64,000 bases of DNA from NCBI GenBank assembly GCA_003213135.1, contig QCNT01000001.1, forward strand, positions 124,001 through 188,000. The letters are read 5' to 3'. The notes below the pieces were generated by a model that was given only the letters and a program-made list of their open reading frames with translations, searched no databases and had not been told where the DNA came from. The DNA is from Pelagibacteraceae bacterium AG-426-I15 (GTDB lineage Bacteria; Pseudomonadota; Alphaproteobacteria; Pelagibacterales; Pelagibacteraceae). Shown in pieces: positions 35,525-44,117 of the stretch; positions within the stretch are counted from its first letter, which is position 1; every line of letters begins with the position of its first letter. Position numbers and translations under genes: made by a program.

Positions 35525-36895
35525 TTAAAGTGAAAAACTTACAACACTTAATACTGCTACTAGCCAAATTGCTGGAGATGTTTTAGAAGCCTCTCCACTA
35601 AATATCTTAATCAAAGCGTAAGCTATAAACGCTAAGGCAATACCATTGCTAATGCTGTATGTTAAAGGCATTGTAATCATAGCCAAAACTGCTGGAGCGG
35701 ACTCAGAAATGTCTTTCCACTCAATATCAACAATATTACGCACGAAAAGGACGGCAACATAAACTAATGCAGCGCCATCAATTTCTTTTGGCAAACTAGT
35801 TGCTAATGGTGCAAAACCTAAACAAAGAAGAAAAAGTATCCCAATAACTAAAGAGGTCATACCTGTCCGACCTCCAGCTTTAACTCCGGCGCCAGATTCA
35901 ACGTAACTTGTTACTGTTGTAGTTCCCAATAGACTCCCTGCTACTGTGCCAACGCTGTCAGATAACATTGCTTTCTCAATATCTTGAACTCTTCCTTTGC
36001 TATCTACTTTTCCGGAAACATTAGCTACAGAAGTTAAAGTTCCAGCAGTGTCAAAAAAGTCAATAAAGAAAAGTGTAAATATAACTGTTAATCCACTAGC
36101 CGTAAAAACTTTTCCAGTGCTAAAACCATCAATAGCATCAAACAAATAACTCATTGAAGGAGGCGCTGATAGTATTCCATTAAATTTTGCAAGTGATGCA
36201 CTTCCTTTTATTGATGCTCCAGTCCATTCCCAAATTGGAAGCCAGGCCAACAAACTAAAGACTAAAATTCCAATAATTATATTTGCTCTGCTTATAAATC
36301 CTGCATTAATTTTTTCTAGTACAATCATTGTTACAAAAGCAAGACATCCCATTAATACAATTGGCGATTTTATATCACCCAGTGTTACTAATGTTACCGG
36401 ATGATCTGCTACTACGCCCATTATTTCTAAACCAATTATTGCAAGAAATAATCCAATACCCGCACCTATTCCAAATTTTAAACTTCTAGGAATAGAATTA
36501 ATTATCCAAGCTCTTATGGGCGTCAGTGAAATTACCAAAAACAATATACCGGAAAGTAACACTGCTGCTAAAGCCTCAGCAGTTGTATACTTCATTCCAC
36601 CAACCACTCCAAAAGCCACAAACGCATTGATTCCCATTCCTGGTGCCAAACCAACTGGCCATGTCTTGCCGGCAAATGCCATTATAAAACAAGCAATTGC
36701 AGTTGCTACTATTGTAGCGGTATAAACTCCTCCAAAATCAAAAAAACCTTTCTCAGGTCCCGCAAACTCTCCGGAAAGAATAAAGGGATTTAAAAACATT
36801 ATGTAAGCCATTGTCAAAAATGTTGTAACCCCAGCAACTACTTCTGTTTTAAAATTAGTTTTATGCTTCCTGTACTCAAAATATTTATTCATCAT
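35525..36895 (-). CDS. NCS2-family (AzgA-like) purine permease
   Basis: A 456-aa polytopic transporter. Seen: the N-terminal KTNFKTEVVAGVTTFLTMAYIMFLNP, substrate-site stretch GLAPGMGINAFVAF, FIDFFDTAGTLTSVANVSG and TSYVESGAGVKAGGRTGMT, all typical of AzgA-type adenine/guanine/hypoxanthine importers. A Shine-Dalgarno AGGAG precedes the start by about 9 bases. It is convergent with the purine-type phosphoribosyltransferase, forming a salvage pair. No purine riboswitch was seen in the 127-base leader. Confidence 0.92.
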   Translation of the reverse strand: MMNKYFEYRKHKTNFKTEVVAGVTTFLTMAYIMFLNPFILSGEFAGPEKGFFDFGGVYTATIVATAIACFIMAFAGKTWPVGLAPGMGINAFVAFGVVGGMKYTTAEALAAVLLSGILFLVISLTPIRAWIINSIPRSLKFGIGAGIGLFLAIIGLEIMGVVADHPVTLVTLGDIKSPIVLMGCLAFVTMIVLEKINAGFISRANIIIGILVFSLLAWLPIWEWTGASIKGSASLAKFNGILSAPPSMSYLFDAIDGFSTGKVFTASGLTVIFTLFFIDFFDTAGTLTSVANVSGKVDSKGRVQDIEKAMLSDSVGTVAGSLLGTTTVTSYVESGAGVKAGGRTGMTSLVIGILFLLCLGFAPLATSLPKEIDGAALVYVAVLFVRNIVDIEWKDISESAPAVLAMITMPLTYSISNGIALAFIAYALIKIFSGEASKTSPAIWLVAVLSVVSFSL

Positions 36896-37008
36896 AATTT
36901 TTTACTCCTGTTTGTATTCACTAATATATATTTATCTAATTTTTAAAAAAGTTCAAAATGGGTAAAGATATCTATTTAAAGTTGTATTTCTGTTTATAAC
37001 TATACTGA

Positions 37009-37014
37009 TATAAT
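37009..37014 (+). promoter_or_regulatory. candidate -10 element before the small lipoprotein
   Basis: A perfect TATAAT ends 8 bases before the ATG of the 98-aa lipoprotein, so the transcript would be nearly leaderless. No good -35 is seen at 16-18 bases. Confidence 0.35.
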
Positions 37015-37022
37015 TAAAAGCC

Positions 37023-37319
37023 ATGAAAAAAATTTTAAATATTTTCATTTTCTTTATCTTCCTAACGTCCTGTCAAACTATTGGAAATAAAGTAGATAAA
37101 GCCACAAAAAAAGAAGAAGAAAGATTAGGAAAATTTCTCTCAAAAACCGAGAGCGAATTAAAAATAGAATTTGGGAAACCAGATTTAGTTGAAATTGCAG
37201 ACAATCAGAGCAGAATACTTACTTATTTTGACACTAAATTCAAAATAAAATGCGAAAGAAGATTTGAGATCGATAAAACAAATAAGGTTATTGGTTTTAG
37301 CAGTAAAAACTGTTTTTAA
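37023..37319 (+). CDS. Small lipoprotein, SmpA/BamE-like candidate
   Basis: A 98-aa protein with a lipobox FLTSC (signal MKKILNIFIFFIFLTSC), so it should be a lipid-anchored envelope protein. The mature part contains GKFLSKTESELKIEFGKPDLVEI, a pattern reminiscent of the SmpA/OmlA fold (small two-helix plus sheet), and a C-terminal Cys pair (CERRF, KNCF). Family assignment is tentative. Its stop overlaps the opposing oligopeptidase gene in a TTAA. Confidence 0.75.
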   Translation: MKKILNIFIFFIFLTSCQTIGNKVDKATKKEEERLGKFLSKTESELKIEFGKPDLVEIADNQSRILTYFDTKFKIKCERRFEIDKTNKVIGFSSKNCF

Positions 37320-39382
37320 TCAAATTTTCCTGAAATTTTAAGTGCAAAGGCGTAATCAAAAGCTATCTCTTCAATTGCTGCGGTTCTCCCGGACTTTCCT
37401 GAATGCCCCGCATCCATTTCACATTTAAGAAGGAGTAAATTTTTATCAGTTTTATGTTCTCGCAATTTAGCACAGTATTTTGTTGGTTCATCGAACAATA
37501 CTCTTGAGTCTGCTAGAGAAGTCGTAATTAAAATGTGAGGATAATCTTTTTTTTCAATGTTATCGTAGGGGGCGTACGAACGAATATATTCAAAATGTTC
37601 TTTATTATTTTTTGCATCACCAAATTCTAAAAGCTCTCCTTTTGTCAAAGGTAACGAATGATCCATATTTGTTGTTAGGTTATCTAAAAATGGAACAGCC
37701 ATTATAGCACCAAGAAATAAGTCTGGCTCTTGATTTATAACATTTCCAATCAGCAATCCTCCAGCACTACCTCCGTAAGCAATAATTTTTTTTTGGCTAG
37801 AATATTTATTTTTAATTAAAAACTTTGCACAACTTAAAAAATCTGAGAATGTATTTTTTTTATTTAACATTTTCCCTTCTTTCCACCAATGAAAGCCTCT
37901 CTCAAAGCCACCGCGAATATGACATGTTGCCCATATTATATTTCTATTAATTAGTGAAAATTTTGATGATGAGAAACTTGGTATCATAGCACTTCCATAA
38001 CTTCCGTATCCATAAAGAAATAAATAAGAGCTTCCATCCAGTTTTGTATTTTTATGATAAGTGATTGTTATAGGAATTTGTCGACCATCATGACTAGGGC
38101 AATTTAGCCTTTCAACGATGTAATCATCTCTGTTATGGCCAGACGGAATTTCGTTTTCCTTCACCAATTTTTTGTTTTTAGTTTTAATATTATATTCAAA
38201 AACTCGAGCAGGGGTTTTAGGTGATTCATATGTCAATCTAATTAAATCTGTATCCTTATCCTTCTGAATTAAAGAAATACCTGGAGAGATTACTTTTTCA
38301 TCGGCAAAAATTAATTGCTCTTCAATGTTTGTTTTTATATTTCTTACAAAAATTTTTGAAAGTGCATCAGAGATTTCTGATCTAATAATCCACTCTTTTA
38401 AAAAATTAAGGCCACCTATCACTACACCCTTTTTTGCAGGTATAAAATCTTTCCACTCATTAAATTTATCATACTCACATCGTGAAACTTTAAAATCTTC
38501 CGCATTTTTATTTGTATGTAAGTACCAATATCCATTATAGCTATCTATATCGTAAATAATTCCTTTTTCTCTTTGCATAAACAGTTTTGGTTGAAATATC
38601 TTTTCATCCTTATGAAAATAATAGACCTCACTGGTAGTATGTTCGCTTGTTTCAATTAAATAGAACTGTTCACATGATGTCACATCAATTGAACAAGTAA
38701 ATCTTTCATCTTTTTCTTCAAAGATTAATTTATCTTTTGAAACAGGTGTACCCAAAATATGTTGCAGTATTTTTCTCGGTCTTTTTTGAGTATCATGTTT
38801 TCTGTAAAAAAAAGATTTATCATCAAAAGCCCACAAACATCCTCCCGCAGTATCTTCGATTTTATCAATTATTTTACCATCAGATATTCTCCTCACAAAA
38901 ATTGTAAAGTATTCACTTCCTTTCTCATCTACTGAATAGATCAAGCTCTCGTCATTATGCGATACTGTAAGATCTCCGCAATTAAAGAATTTTTTCCCTT
39001 TTGCCTCTTGATCGGCATCGAAGTAGCACTCAATTTTATTTTTACCAATTTTTTTTCTCAGTTTTTTAAAATAGTTTCCTTCTTTTGTTGTTTTGGTCCA
39101 GTAATCATATTGTTTATCACGATAGGGTAGGCCTTCATCATCTAATTTGATCCTTCCCTTGATCTCCTCAAAAAGTTTCTTTTGTAATTTTTCGGTATCT
39201 TTAAGATTTTTATTTGTATAATTATTCTCCTGTTCTAGATACTTTCTTACCTCTTTATTAAGTTTATTTGGATCTTTAAGAATATCCAAACAATTGTCCT
39301 GGTGTATCCATGAATATTCATCTACCCAGCTGTAACCATGACAACTTTTCTTTTCAGGTTGCTTCCTTAATCGTGGTATCAT
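37316..39382 (-). CDS. ptrB: Oligopeptidase B-like prolyl oligopeptidase family protein
   Basis: A 688-aa S9A serine peptidase. The beta-propeller (about 70-390) precedes the alpha/beta-hydrolase domain. The oxyanion/active-site region shows LYGYGSYGSAMIPSFS, CHIRGGFERGFHWW, catalytic Ser in GGSAGGLLIG, Asp in TSLADSRVLFDEP and His in DAGHSGKSGR. It cleaves short peptides after basic residues in known homologues. No signal peptide, so cytoplasmic. Its start is only 6 bases from the divergent dnaJ-like gene. Confidence 0.93.
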   Translation of the reverse strand: MIPRLRKQPEKKSCHGYSWVDEYSWIHQDNCLDILKDPNKLNKEVRKYLEQENNYTNKNLKDTEKLQKKLFEEIKGRIKLDDEGLPYRDKQYDYWTKTTKEGNYFKKLRKKIGKNKIECYFDADQEAKGKKFFNCGDLTVSHNDESLIYSVDEKGSEYFTIFVRRISDGKIIDKIEDTAGGCLWAFDDKSFFYRKHDTQKRPRKILQHILGTPVSKDKLIFEEKDERFTCSIDVTSCEQFYLIETSEHTTSEVYYFHKDEKIFQPKLFMQREKGIIYDIDSYNGYWYLHTNKNAEDFKVSRCEYDKFNEWKDFIPAKKGVVIGGLNFLKEWIIRSEISDALSKIFVRNIKTNIEEQLIFADEKVISPGISLIQKDKDTDLIRLTYESPKTPARVFEYNIKTKNKKLVKENEIPSGHNRDDYIVERLNCPSHDGRQIPITITYHKNTKLDGSSYLFLYGYGSYGSAMIPSFSSSKFSLINRNIIWATCHIRGGFERGFHWWKEGKMLNKKNTFSDFLSCAKFLIKNKYSSQKKIIAYGGSAGGLLIGNVINQEPDLFLGAIMAVPFLDNLTTNMDHSLPLTKGELLEFGDAKNNKEHFEYIRSYAPYDNIEKKDYPHILITTSLADSRVLFDEPTKYCAKLREHKTDKNLLLLKCEMDAGHSGKSGRTAAIEEIAFDYAFALKISGKFD

Positions 39383-39388
39383 ATTTTT

Positions 39389-39901
39389 ATGAATTTATTT
39401 TTAATCATTGGAATTTTTCTTGTTGTACTATATCTTTTATTGAATTTTTTTATTAAAGCAAGTAGCAAAAAAATCGCAAAAGGTATTAGATATTTAATTT
39501 TTACCACAGGGATTATTTTAGCTATAATCCTTTTTTTTGTTGGTAGATACGCCTTTAGTATACCGATTTTAATTTTCCTATTGCCTCTTCTGAAATTAAA
39601 AGGAGGCATTGGTTTATTTCAACTTTTCCAACTTTGGAGATTAATAAATTATTTACGTCAAACAGGTAGATATTCTTTTAGATCAGGCACGAACTATTCT
39701 AAGGCTTCTTCCAATATTTCCTTAGATGACGCCTATAATATATTAGGTTGCAAAAAAGGATGCACAAGATCTGAGGTAATATCAAAGTATAAAAAAATAA
39801 TGGCCAAACTTCATCCGGACAAAAATGATACAGACACTACAAAGCTAGCACAAATGGTTTCGGAAGCTAAAGAGACGATAATAAAGAATGATTTTAATTA
39901 A
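39389..39901 (+). CDS. Membrane-anchored DnaJ-domain protein
   Basis: A 170-aa protein with two N-terminal hydrophobic segments (about 3-22 and 36-66) and a C-terminal J-domain: DDAYNILGCKKGCTRSEV, then the signature HPDK in MAKLHPDKNDT. This layout is common in Alphaproteobacteria and resembles mitochondrial Tim14/Pam18. It should recruit DnaK to the membrane. It overlaps the opposing glycosyltransferase gene by a TTAA stop. The partner process is unknown. Confidence 0.88.
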   Translation: MNLFLIIGIFLVVLYLLLNFFIKASSKKIAKGIRYLIFTTGIILAIILFFVGRYAFSIPILIFLLPLLKLKGGIGLFQLFQLWRLINYLRQTGRYSFRSGTNYSKASSNISLDDAYNILGCKKGCTRSEVISKYKKIMAKLHPDKNDTDTTKLAQMVSEAKETIIKNDFN

Positions 39902-40818
39902 GATAATATTTCATTAGCTTTAGACAGTACTTCTTCAAACGAAATTTTATCTTTACCTAAAGTGTTATGGGTTGTTGTATTGTTTTCTCCTTTAGGCTCG
40001 ACGACTTTAATTCTACTAGAATATTTGCCGTATGCTTTTACTGGACTATCCATAAATAATGCAAGAGACTTTATTCCTAAAGCAACTGCTAAATGCATAA
40101 AACCAGTATCATTTCCTATATAACAATTACAATTTTTTATTATTGGCAAAGTCTCTTTGATACTAAGTTTTTCAAAAGATATACAGTTTTTATTATGGAA
40201 AGAGTTTTTAAATCTGTTTATTAATTCAGCATCATTTAATCCTCCAGCTAAATAAAATTTGCATTTATTTTTTTCTGCTAATTCTTTACAAAGTTTTATA
40301 TAATTATCTATAGCCCATCTTTTTGTTGGACCCGAAGCTGAAATACCTAGACAAATGTGTTTAAAATTTTTGTCAAAATTTTTATCTTTATTTTTTATTT
40401 TCAAATTAGGTTCAGTAGAGACAACTTGATGGATTTTATCCTCAATAAAATTCTTAGCACTATGAACAATATTATCTTTTGATCTAAAGAGAGGGTATTG
40501 ATATATCGATTTTATACCAGCGAATCTTGCAATTAAGTTATATCTTAAAGAGCTATTAAAAATAAACACTTTATCAAAATTTCTTTTTTTAAGCTCTTTT
40601 TTTAATTTAAAAAAACCACTTAACCCGTCTTTATTTTTATCTAAAATAATTATTTCATCTATGGAGCTATCATCTTCTAAAATATCTTTTGCTTTTGAAG
40701 TCTCCTTAGCCAGCAAGCTAACCGGAGAATTGAACTTTTTTGAAATTGCTTGAATATAAGGTAAAAAAATTACCATATCTCCAATTCCATACCTTTGTTG
40801 AACAATAAGAATTTTCAT
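39898..40818 (-). CDS. Glycosyltransferase family 9 (heptosyltransferase-like)
   Basis: A 306-aa GT-B-fold transferase. The N-terminus ILIVQQRYGIGDMVIFLPYIQAI has the GIGD motif of ADP-heptose transferases. The C-terminal GNDTGFMHLAVALGIKSLALF is the nucleotide-sugar-binding signature. The likely role is lipopolysaccharide-core assembly, but the sugar donor is not known. No other LPS-core gene is adjacent. Confidence 0.87.
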   Translation of the reverse strand: MKILIVQQRYGIGDMVIFLPYIQAISKKFNSPVSLLAKETSKAKDILEDDSSIDEIIILDKNKDGLSGFFKLKKELKKRNFDKVFIFNSSLRYNLIARFAGIKSIYQYPLFRSKDNIVHSAKNFIEDKIHQVVSTEPNLKIKNKDKNFDKNFKHICLGISASGPTKRWAIDNYIKLCKELAEKNKCKFYLAGGLNDAELINRFKNSFHNKNCISFEKLSIKETLPIIKNCNCYIGNDTGFMHLAVALGIKSLALFMDSPVKAYGKYSSRIKVVEPKGENNTTTHNTLGKDKISFEEVLSKANEILS

Positions 40819-40864
40819 TCTTTTTTAATTTATAGTACGTTTATATACAAAATTAGGTAAAAAA

Positions 40865-41755
40865 ATGTCGGAAAAATTAAAAGGTGTTTTTGCAGCTTCA
40901 ATGTCAGTTTTCAAAGCTGATTTAAGCTTAGATATTAAAGAAACTCTAAATCATGCAAAGAAAAATCTTGATGAGAATGGGGTTGGCTCCGCTTTTTTTG
41001 GTAGTACCGGATGCGGACAACTGATTTCAATTTCAGAAAAAAAAATGTTTATTGATGCTTTATCCAAGGAAAATTTTAAAGAAAAAATTTTAATAGGCAC
41101 TTCATGCAATAGTTTAAAAGATACAATAAATTTAATGAAGCATTCATCAAAGGCGGGTTTTAAATATTTTCTAATTATGAATGTTGCTTATTATAAAAAT
41201 GAAGATAATGGAGTTTATAATTTTTATAAGAACATAATTAAATCTGTACCCGAGTCTAAAATTGTGCTTTATAACTTTTCAAAATTAAGCGGATATACAT
41301 TTAGCCCAGAAGTTACAATAAGATTAATAAAAGATTTCCCAAAAAATATAATAGGAATGAAAGATAGTACCGGCAATCTTTGGAATAATTTTAAAGAGAA
41401 GAATTTTTCAATGTTTGTTGGGAGCGAAAAAAAATTACTTGACGGTCTCAAAGTAGGTGCCGCCGGTTGTATTTCAGCCACAACAAATTTAACAGGTTTA
41501 TTAGCAAAAAAAGTTTTCGATGATTTTCATAAAGATGGTAATTCAGCCAGCGACATAAAACTGAAAGCTTTAAGAACAGTTTTTGATGATACAGGTAATT
41601 TGATTTCCGCATTACATACTTTAAAAAGCTTAGAAAATGAAATTTATAAAAATATGCTTCCACCTCTTGAAATTTTGAGTGAAGAGAAAAAAAAAGAAAT
41701 GTTAAAAAAACTCAAAGAATTAAATTTTTTATCAAACAAAAATATTGCAGCATAA
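40865..41755 (+). CDS. DapA/NAL-superfamily aldolase
   Basis: A 296-aa TIM-barrel class I aldolase/lyase related to dihydrodipicolinate synthase and N-acetylneuraminate lyase. Seen: the pyruvate-binding loop FFGSTGCGQLISIS, the catalytic Tyr in IVLYNFS and Schiff-base Lys in IIGMKDSTGN. The GSTGCG loop differs from the GTTGE(S/G) of true DapA, so it may work on a different 2-oxo acid. A cfa gene follows 4 bases later. Substrate unknown. Confidence 0.88.
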   Translation: MSEKLKGVFAASMSVFKADLSLDIKETLNHAKKNLDENGVGSAFFGSTGCGQLISISEKKMFIDALSKENFKEKILIGTSCNSLKDTINLMKHSSKAGFKYFLIMNVAYYKNEDNGVYNFYKNIIKSVPESKIVLYNFSKLSGYTFSPEVTIRLIKDFPKNIIGMKDSTGNLWNNFKEKNFSMFVGSEKKLLDGLKVGAAGCISATTNLTGLLAKKVFDDFHKDGNSASDIKLKALRTVFDDTGNLISALHTLKSLENEIYKNMLPPLEILSEEKKKEMLKKLKELNFLSNKNIAA

Positions 41756-41758
41756 AAT

Positions 41759-42949
41759 ATGTTATTAGTTAGATTTTTAAACAACTTAATTAAAAAAGAT
41801 GGTTTCGTATTAGAGGATGCCAATAACAAAAGCCATTTAATTGGAAAACCAAATTCAGAAAACCCAATTAAAATGAAAATACATGATAAACAATTACACT
41901 ATAAGTTACTTTTATATCCCGATCTTTATTTTGGAGAGGCATATACTGAAGGAAAAATTTCATTTAAAAATGGGACTATAAGTGATTTTTTAGATCTTGC
42001 ACTACAAAATATTGGAAGAGAGAAAACAAATACCATAAGTGAATTTATAAATTCAATAAGAGGCTCTTATCGTTATTTAACAAATTTTAATTTTATCAAA
42101 AAATCTAAAATGAATGTTGCCCATCATTATGATATTTCAGATGAACTGTATTTCCTTTTTTTGGATCCTCTTAAACAATATTCATGCGCATATTTCAAAA
42201 AAGAAAGTGATACTTTGGAAGAGGCGCAGAAAAATAAAATAAACCATATTATAAAAAAACTTAATATTAAGGAAAACTCAAAAGTTTTAGATATTGGAAG
42301 TGGATGGGGGCATTTATCAATTGAAATTGCTAAACAAGCAAAATGTCAAGTGACAGGAGTAACTTTGTCTGAAAATCAGTATAATTACAGCTGCGCTAAA
42401 GTTAAAGAGCAAAATTTAGGAAATCAAGTTGAATTTAAATTAATGGATTACAGAGAAGTAAAAGAAAAGTATGATCGAATAGTCTCCGTGGGAATGTTCG
42501 AGCATGTTGGTAGAAAATTTTATAAAACTTTTTTTAATAAAGTTTTTGAAATTTTAAAAGATGATGGATTAGCCCTTTTACACACCATAGGTTCAATTAA
42601 TGCACCCAGAAGCCCTCAACCTTGGATTACAAAGTATATTTTTCCTGGTGGTTACACCCCAAGTCTTAGCGAAGTAGCCAACCCAGTGGAAAAATCAGGT
42701 TTAATCTTGTCTGATATTGAGGTTTTGAGGATGCATTATGCTCATACTTTAAGGAATTGGAAAGCAAGATTTAGAAAAAACAAAGATAAAGTTCTACAGA
42801 TGTTTGATGAAAGGTTTTTTCGAATGTTCGAATTTTACCTAGCTTCCTGTGAAATGGCATTTAAGCATGGAGATCAGGTTGTATATCAGCTTCAATTAAC
42901 TAAAAAATTAAACACAGCTCCCTCTACGAGAGACTATATTTATTCTTAA
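41759..42949 (+). CDS. cfa: Cyclopropane-fatty-acyl-phospholipid synthase family
   Basis: A 396-aa SAM-dependent enzyme that adds a methylene bridge to unsaturated fatty acyl chains of membrane lipids. The N-terminal lipid-binding part is followed by NVAHHYDISDELYFLFLDP and YSCAYFKKESDTLEEAQ. SAM-binding motif: LDIGSGWGHLSIEIA. The C-terminal RNWKARFRKN is typical. Related enzymes can make other methylated lipids. It is 4 bases from the aldolase gene and 25 bases before the unknown Lys-rich gene. Confidence 0.93.
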   Translation: MLLVRFLNNLIKKDGFVLEDANNKSHLIGKPNSENPIKMKIHDKQLHYKLLLYPDLYFGEAYTEGKISFKNGTISDFLDLALQNIGREKTNTISEFINSIRGSYRYLTNFNFIKKSKMNVAHHYDISDELYFLFLDPLKQYSCAYFKKESDTLEEAQKNKINHIIKKLNIKENSKVLDIGSGWGHLSIEIAKQAKCQVTGVTLSENQYNYSCAKVKEQNLGNQVEFKLMDYREVKEKYDRIVSVGMFEHVGRKFYKTFFNKVFEILKDDGLALLHTIGSINAPRSPQPWITKYIFPGGYTPSLSEVANPVEKSGLILSDIEVLRMHYAHTLRNWKARFRKNKDKVLQMFDERFFRMFEFYLASCEMAFKHGDQVVYQLQLTKKLNTAPSTRDYIYS

Positions 42950-42955
42950 GTTGCT

Positions 42956-42972
42956 GCTATTAGTAAAATAGC
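42956..42972 (+). other. short hairpin GCTATT-AGTAA-AATAGC before a start codon
   Basis: A 6-bp stem with a 5-base loop ending 2 bases before the ATG of the Lys-rich gene. A similar CTACT/AGTAG stem precedes tsaE and both run into GCCAATG. It may affect translation, or be coincidence. Confidence 0.3.
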
Positions 42973-42974
42973 CA

Positions 42975-44117
42975 ATGAAAAAGAGAAAAAAACAAAAAAA
43001 AACTTTTAAAAAAAGATCAAAACAAAGATCTTTCAAAAAAAGAAAAAAAATTAAAAAAGCGAAAAGACAGTTTAAGAAAAAAATTACCAAGAAACGAATA
43101 AAGAAAAAGAAAATAAAAATTAAATCAGGGAAGAAGAAACAGCAAATCGAATTATTTAAAATTTTTTCAAAGATCAGACCACCTAGTTTCGAAAGCATTT
43201 TTTCATATGTAAGCAGACCTGTTTTTGAGGCTTATTATAATTTTCAAAGAGATAGAAAGAGAAAACTTTTAAAAGCTCAAGAAGCCAAAGAAAAAGAGCA
43301 AGAAAGGATAAAAAAAGAAAAATTCGAACTTATTAGAAAGATGAAAGAAGAACAGTTAAAGGAGGAGGCTTACTATTCTAAAGAGCTCAAAAAGGATATG
43401 CGAATCTTTTTAAGAGAACAAGAAAGAGAGACAAGAAAACAAAAAGCGAAACAACAACAAGAGATTATTAACAACCTTAAGCTGAACAAACAAATAGCTG
43501 CGTTTGAGCTTAGACAAAATAAAGAGATAGCTGAACTTGAAAAGACTGCTTTCAAAGCTGAAAAAGAGGATTATCAGGAGGTGCTCGACCGTATTTCAGC
43601 AATAAGATTAAAATATAAAAATTTACGTTTAGAAAGTTATAGAAAAAAATTACAGGATCTTGGAATAGAAGTTAAAGGCGATGAAGATAAATCTGCTTTA
43701 CTTGAAAAAGAGAGAAAACTTTTATTACAAAAAACAGAAATTGAAAATACTTTAATGCCTTTCACAAGATCATTAAGATCTATATCTTTTTTCTGTAATC
43801 GGTCTCATATTTTAGGAAAACATTTGTCACCTCTAAAAATTATTGACTCTTCTCATGATACTGGGGAAGTATACTTAAAATGGTTAGATCTATCGGACTC
43901 TGAAGATTTTCTTTTACTATGCTACTTAAAAGATAATTCAATCGAAAGTAACAAGATAGTTTTAGAAATGAAAACTGATCCAGAAAAACATCTTAGTATT
44001 GAATTTGATATTAAATCAATTTTTCAATTCCAAGAAACTGCTATTGATAATGTTGTCAAAATGATTGAAAAAGAGAGAAATTCAAAAAAATCTTCAGAAC
44101 AAAAAAAAGCTAGTTGA
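42975..44117 (+). CDS. Uncharacterised Lys/Arg-rich coiled-coil protein
   Basis: I do not recognise this 380-aa protein. The first 58 residues are overwhelmingly Lys/Arg (KKRKKQKKTFKKRSKQRSFK and on), suggestive of nucleic-acid, ribosome or membrane-surface binding. Residues about 80-260 are Glu/Lys/Gln-rich, heptad-like and probably a long coiled coil (KAQEAKEKEQERIKKEKFEL). Residues about 270-365 look globular (SRSISFFCN-like region RSLRSISFFCNRSHILGKHL, then SEDFLLLCYLKDNSIE). There is no signal peptide or TM segment. It follows cfa by 25 bases, and its 3' end overlaps the opposing MBL gene by 8 bases. The ORF is long and distinct from its reverse-frame shadows. It could be nucleoid-associated or a scaffold; this is a guess. 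Confidence 0.75.
   Translation: MKKRKKQKKTFKKRSKQRSFKKRKKIKKAKRQFKKKITKKRIKKKKIKIKSGKKKQQIELFKIFSKIRPPSFESIFSYVSRPVFEAYYNFQRDRKRKLLKAQEAKEKEQERIKKEKFELIRKMKEEQLKEEAYYSKELKKDMRIFLREQERETRKQKAKQQQEIINNLKLNKQIAAFELRQNKEIAELEKTAFKAEKEDYQEVLDRISAIRLKYKNLRLESYRKKLQDLGIEVKGDEDKSALLEKERKLLLQKTEIENTLMPFTRSLRSISFFCNRSHILGKHLSPLKIIDSSHDTGEVYLKWLDLSDSEDFLLLCYLKDNSIESNKIVLEMKTDPEKHLSIEFDIKSIFQFQETAIDNVVKMIEKERNSKKSSEQKKAS

Noticed and set aside
36896-37022. Possible purine riboswitch before the NCS2 permease
   Set aside because: The conserved purine-aptamer loop and junction sequences are absent.
42908-43198. 96-aa Phe/Leu-rich minus-strand ORF that looks like a membrane protein
   Set aside because: It is the antisense of the poly-Lys tail; AAA codons read as TTT give false hydrophobic stretches.
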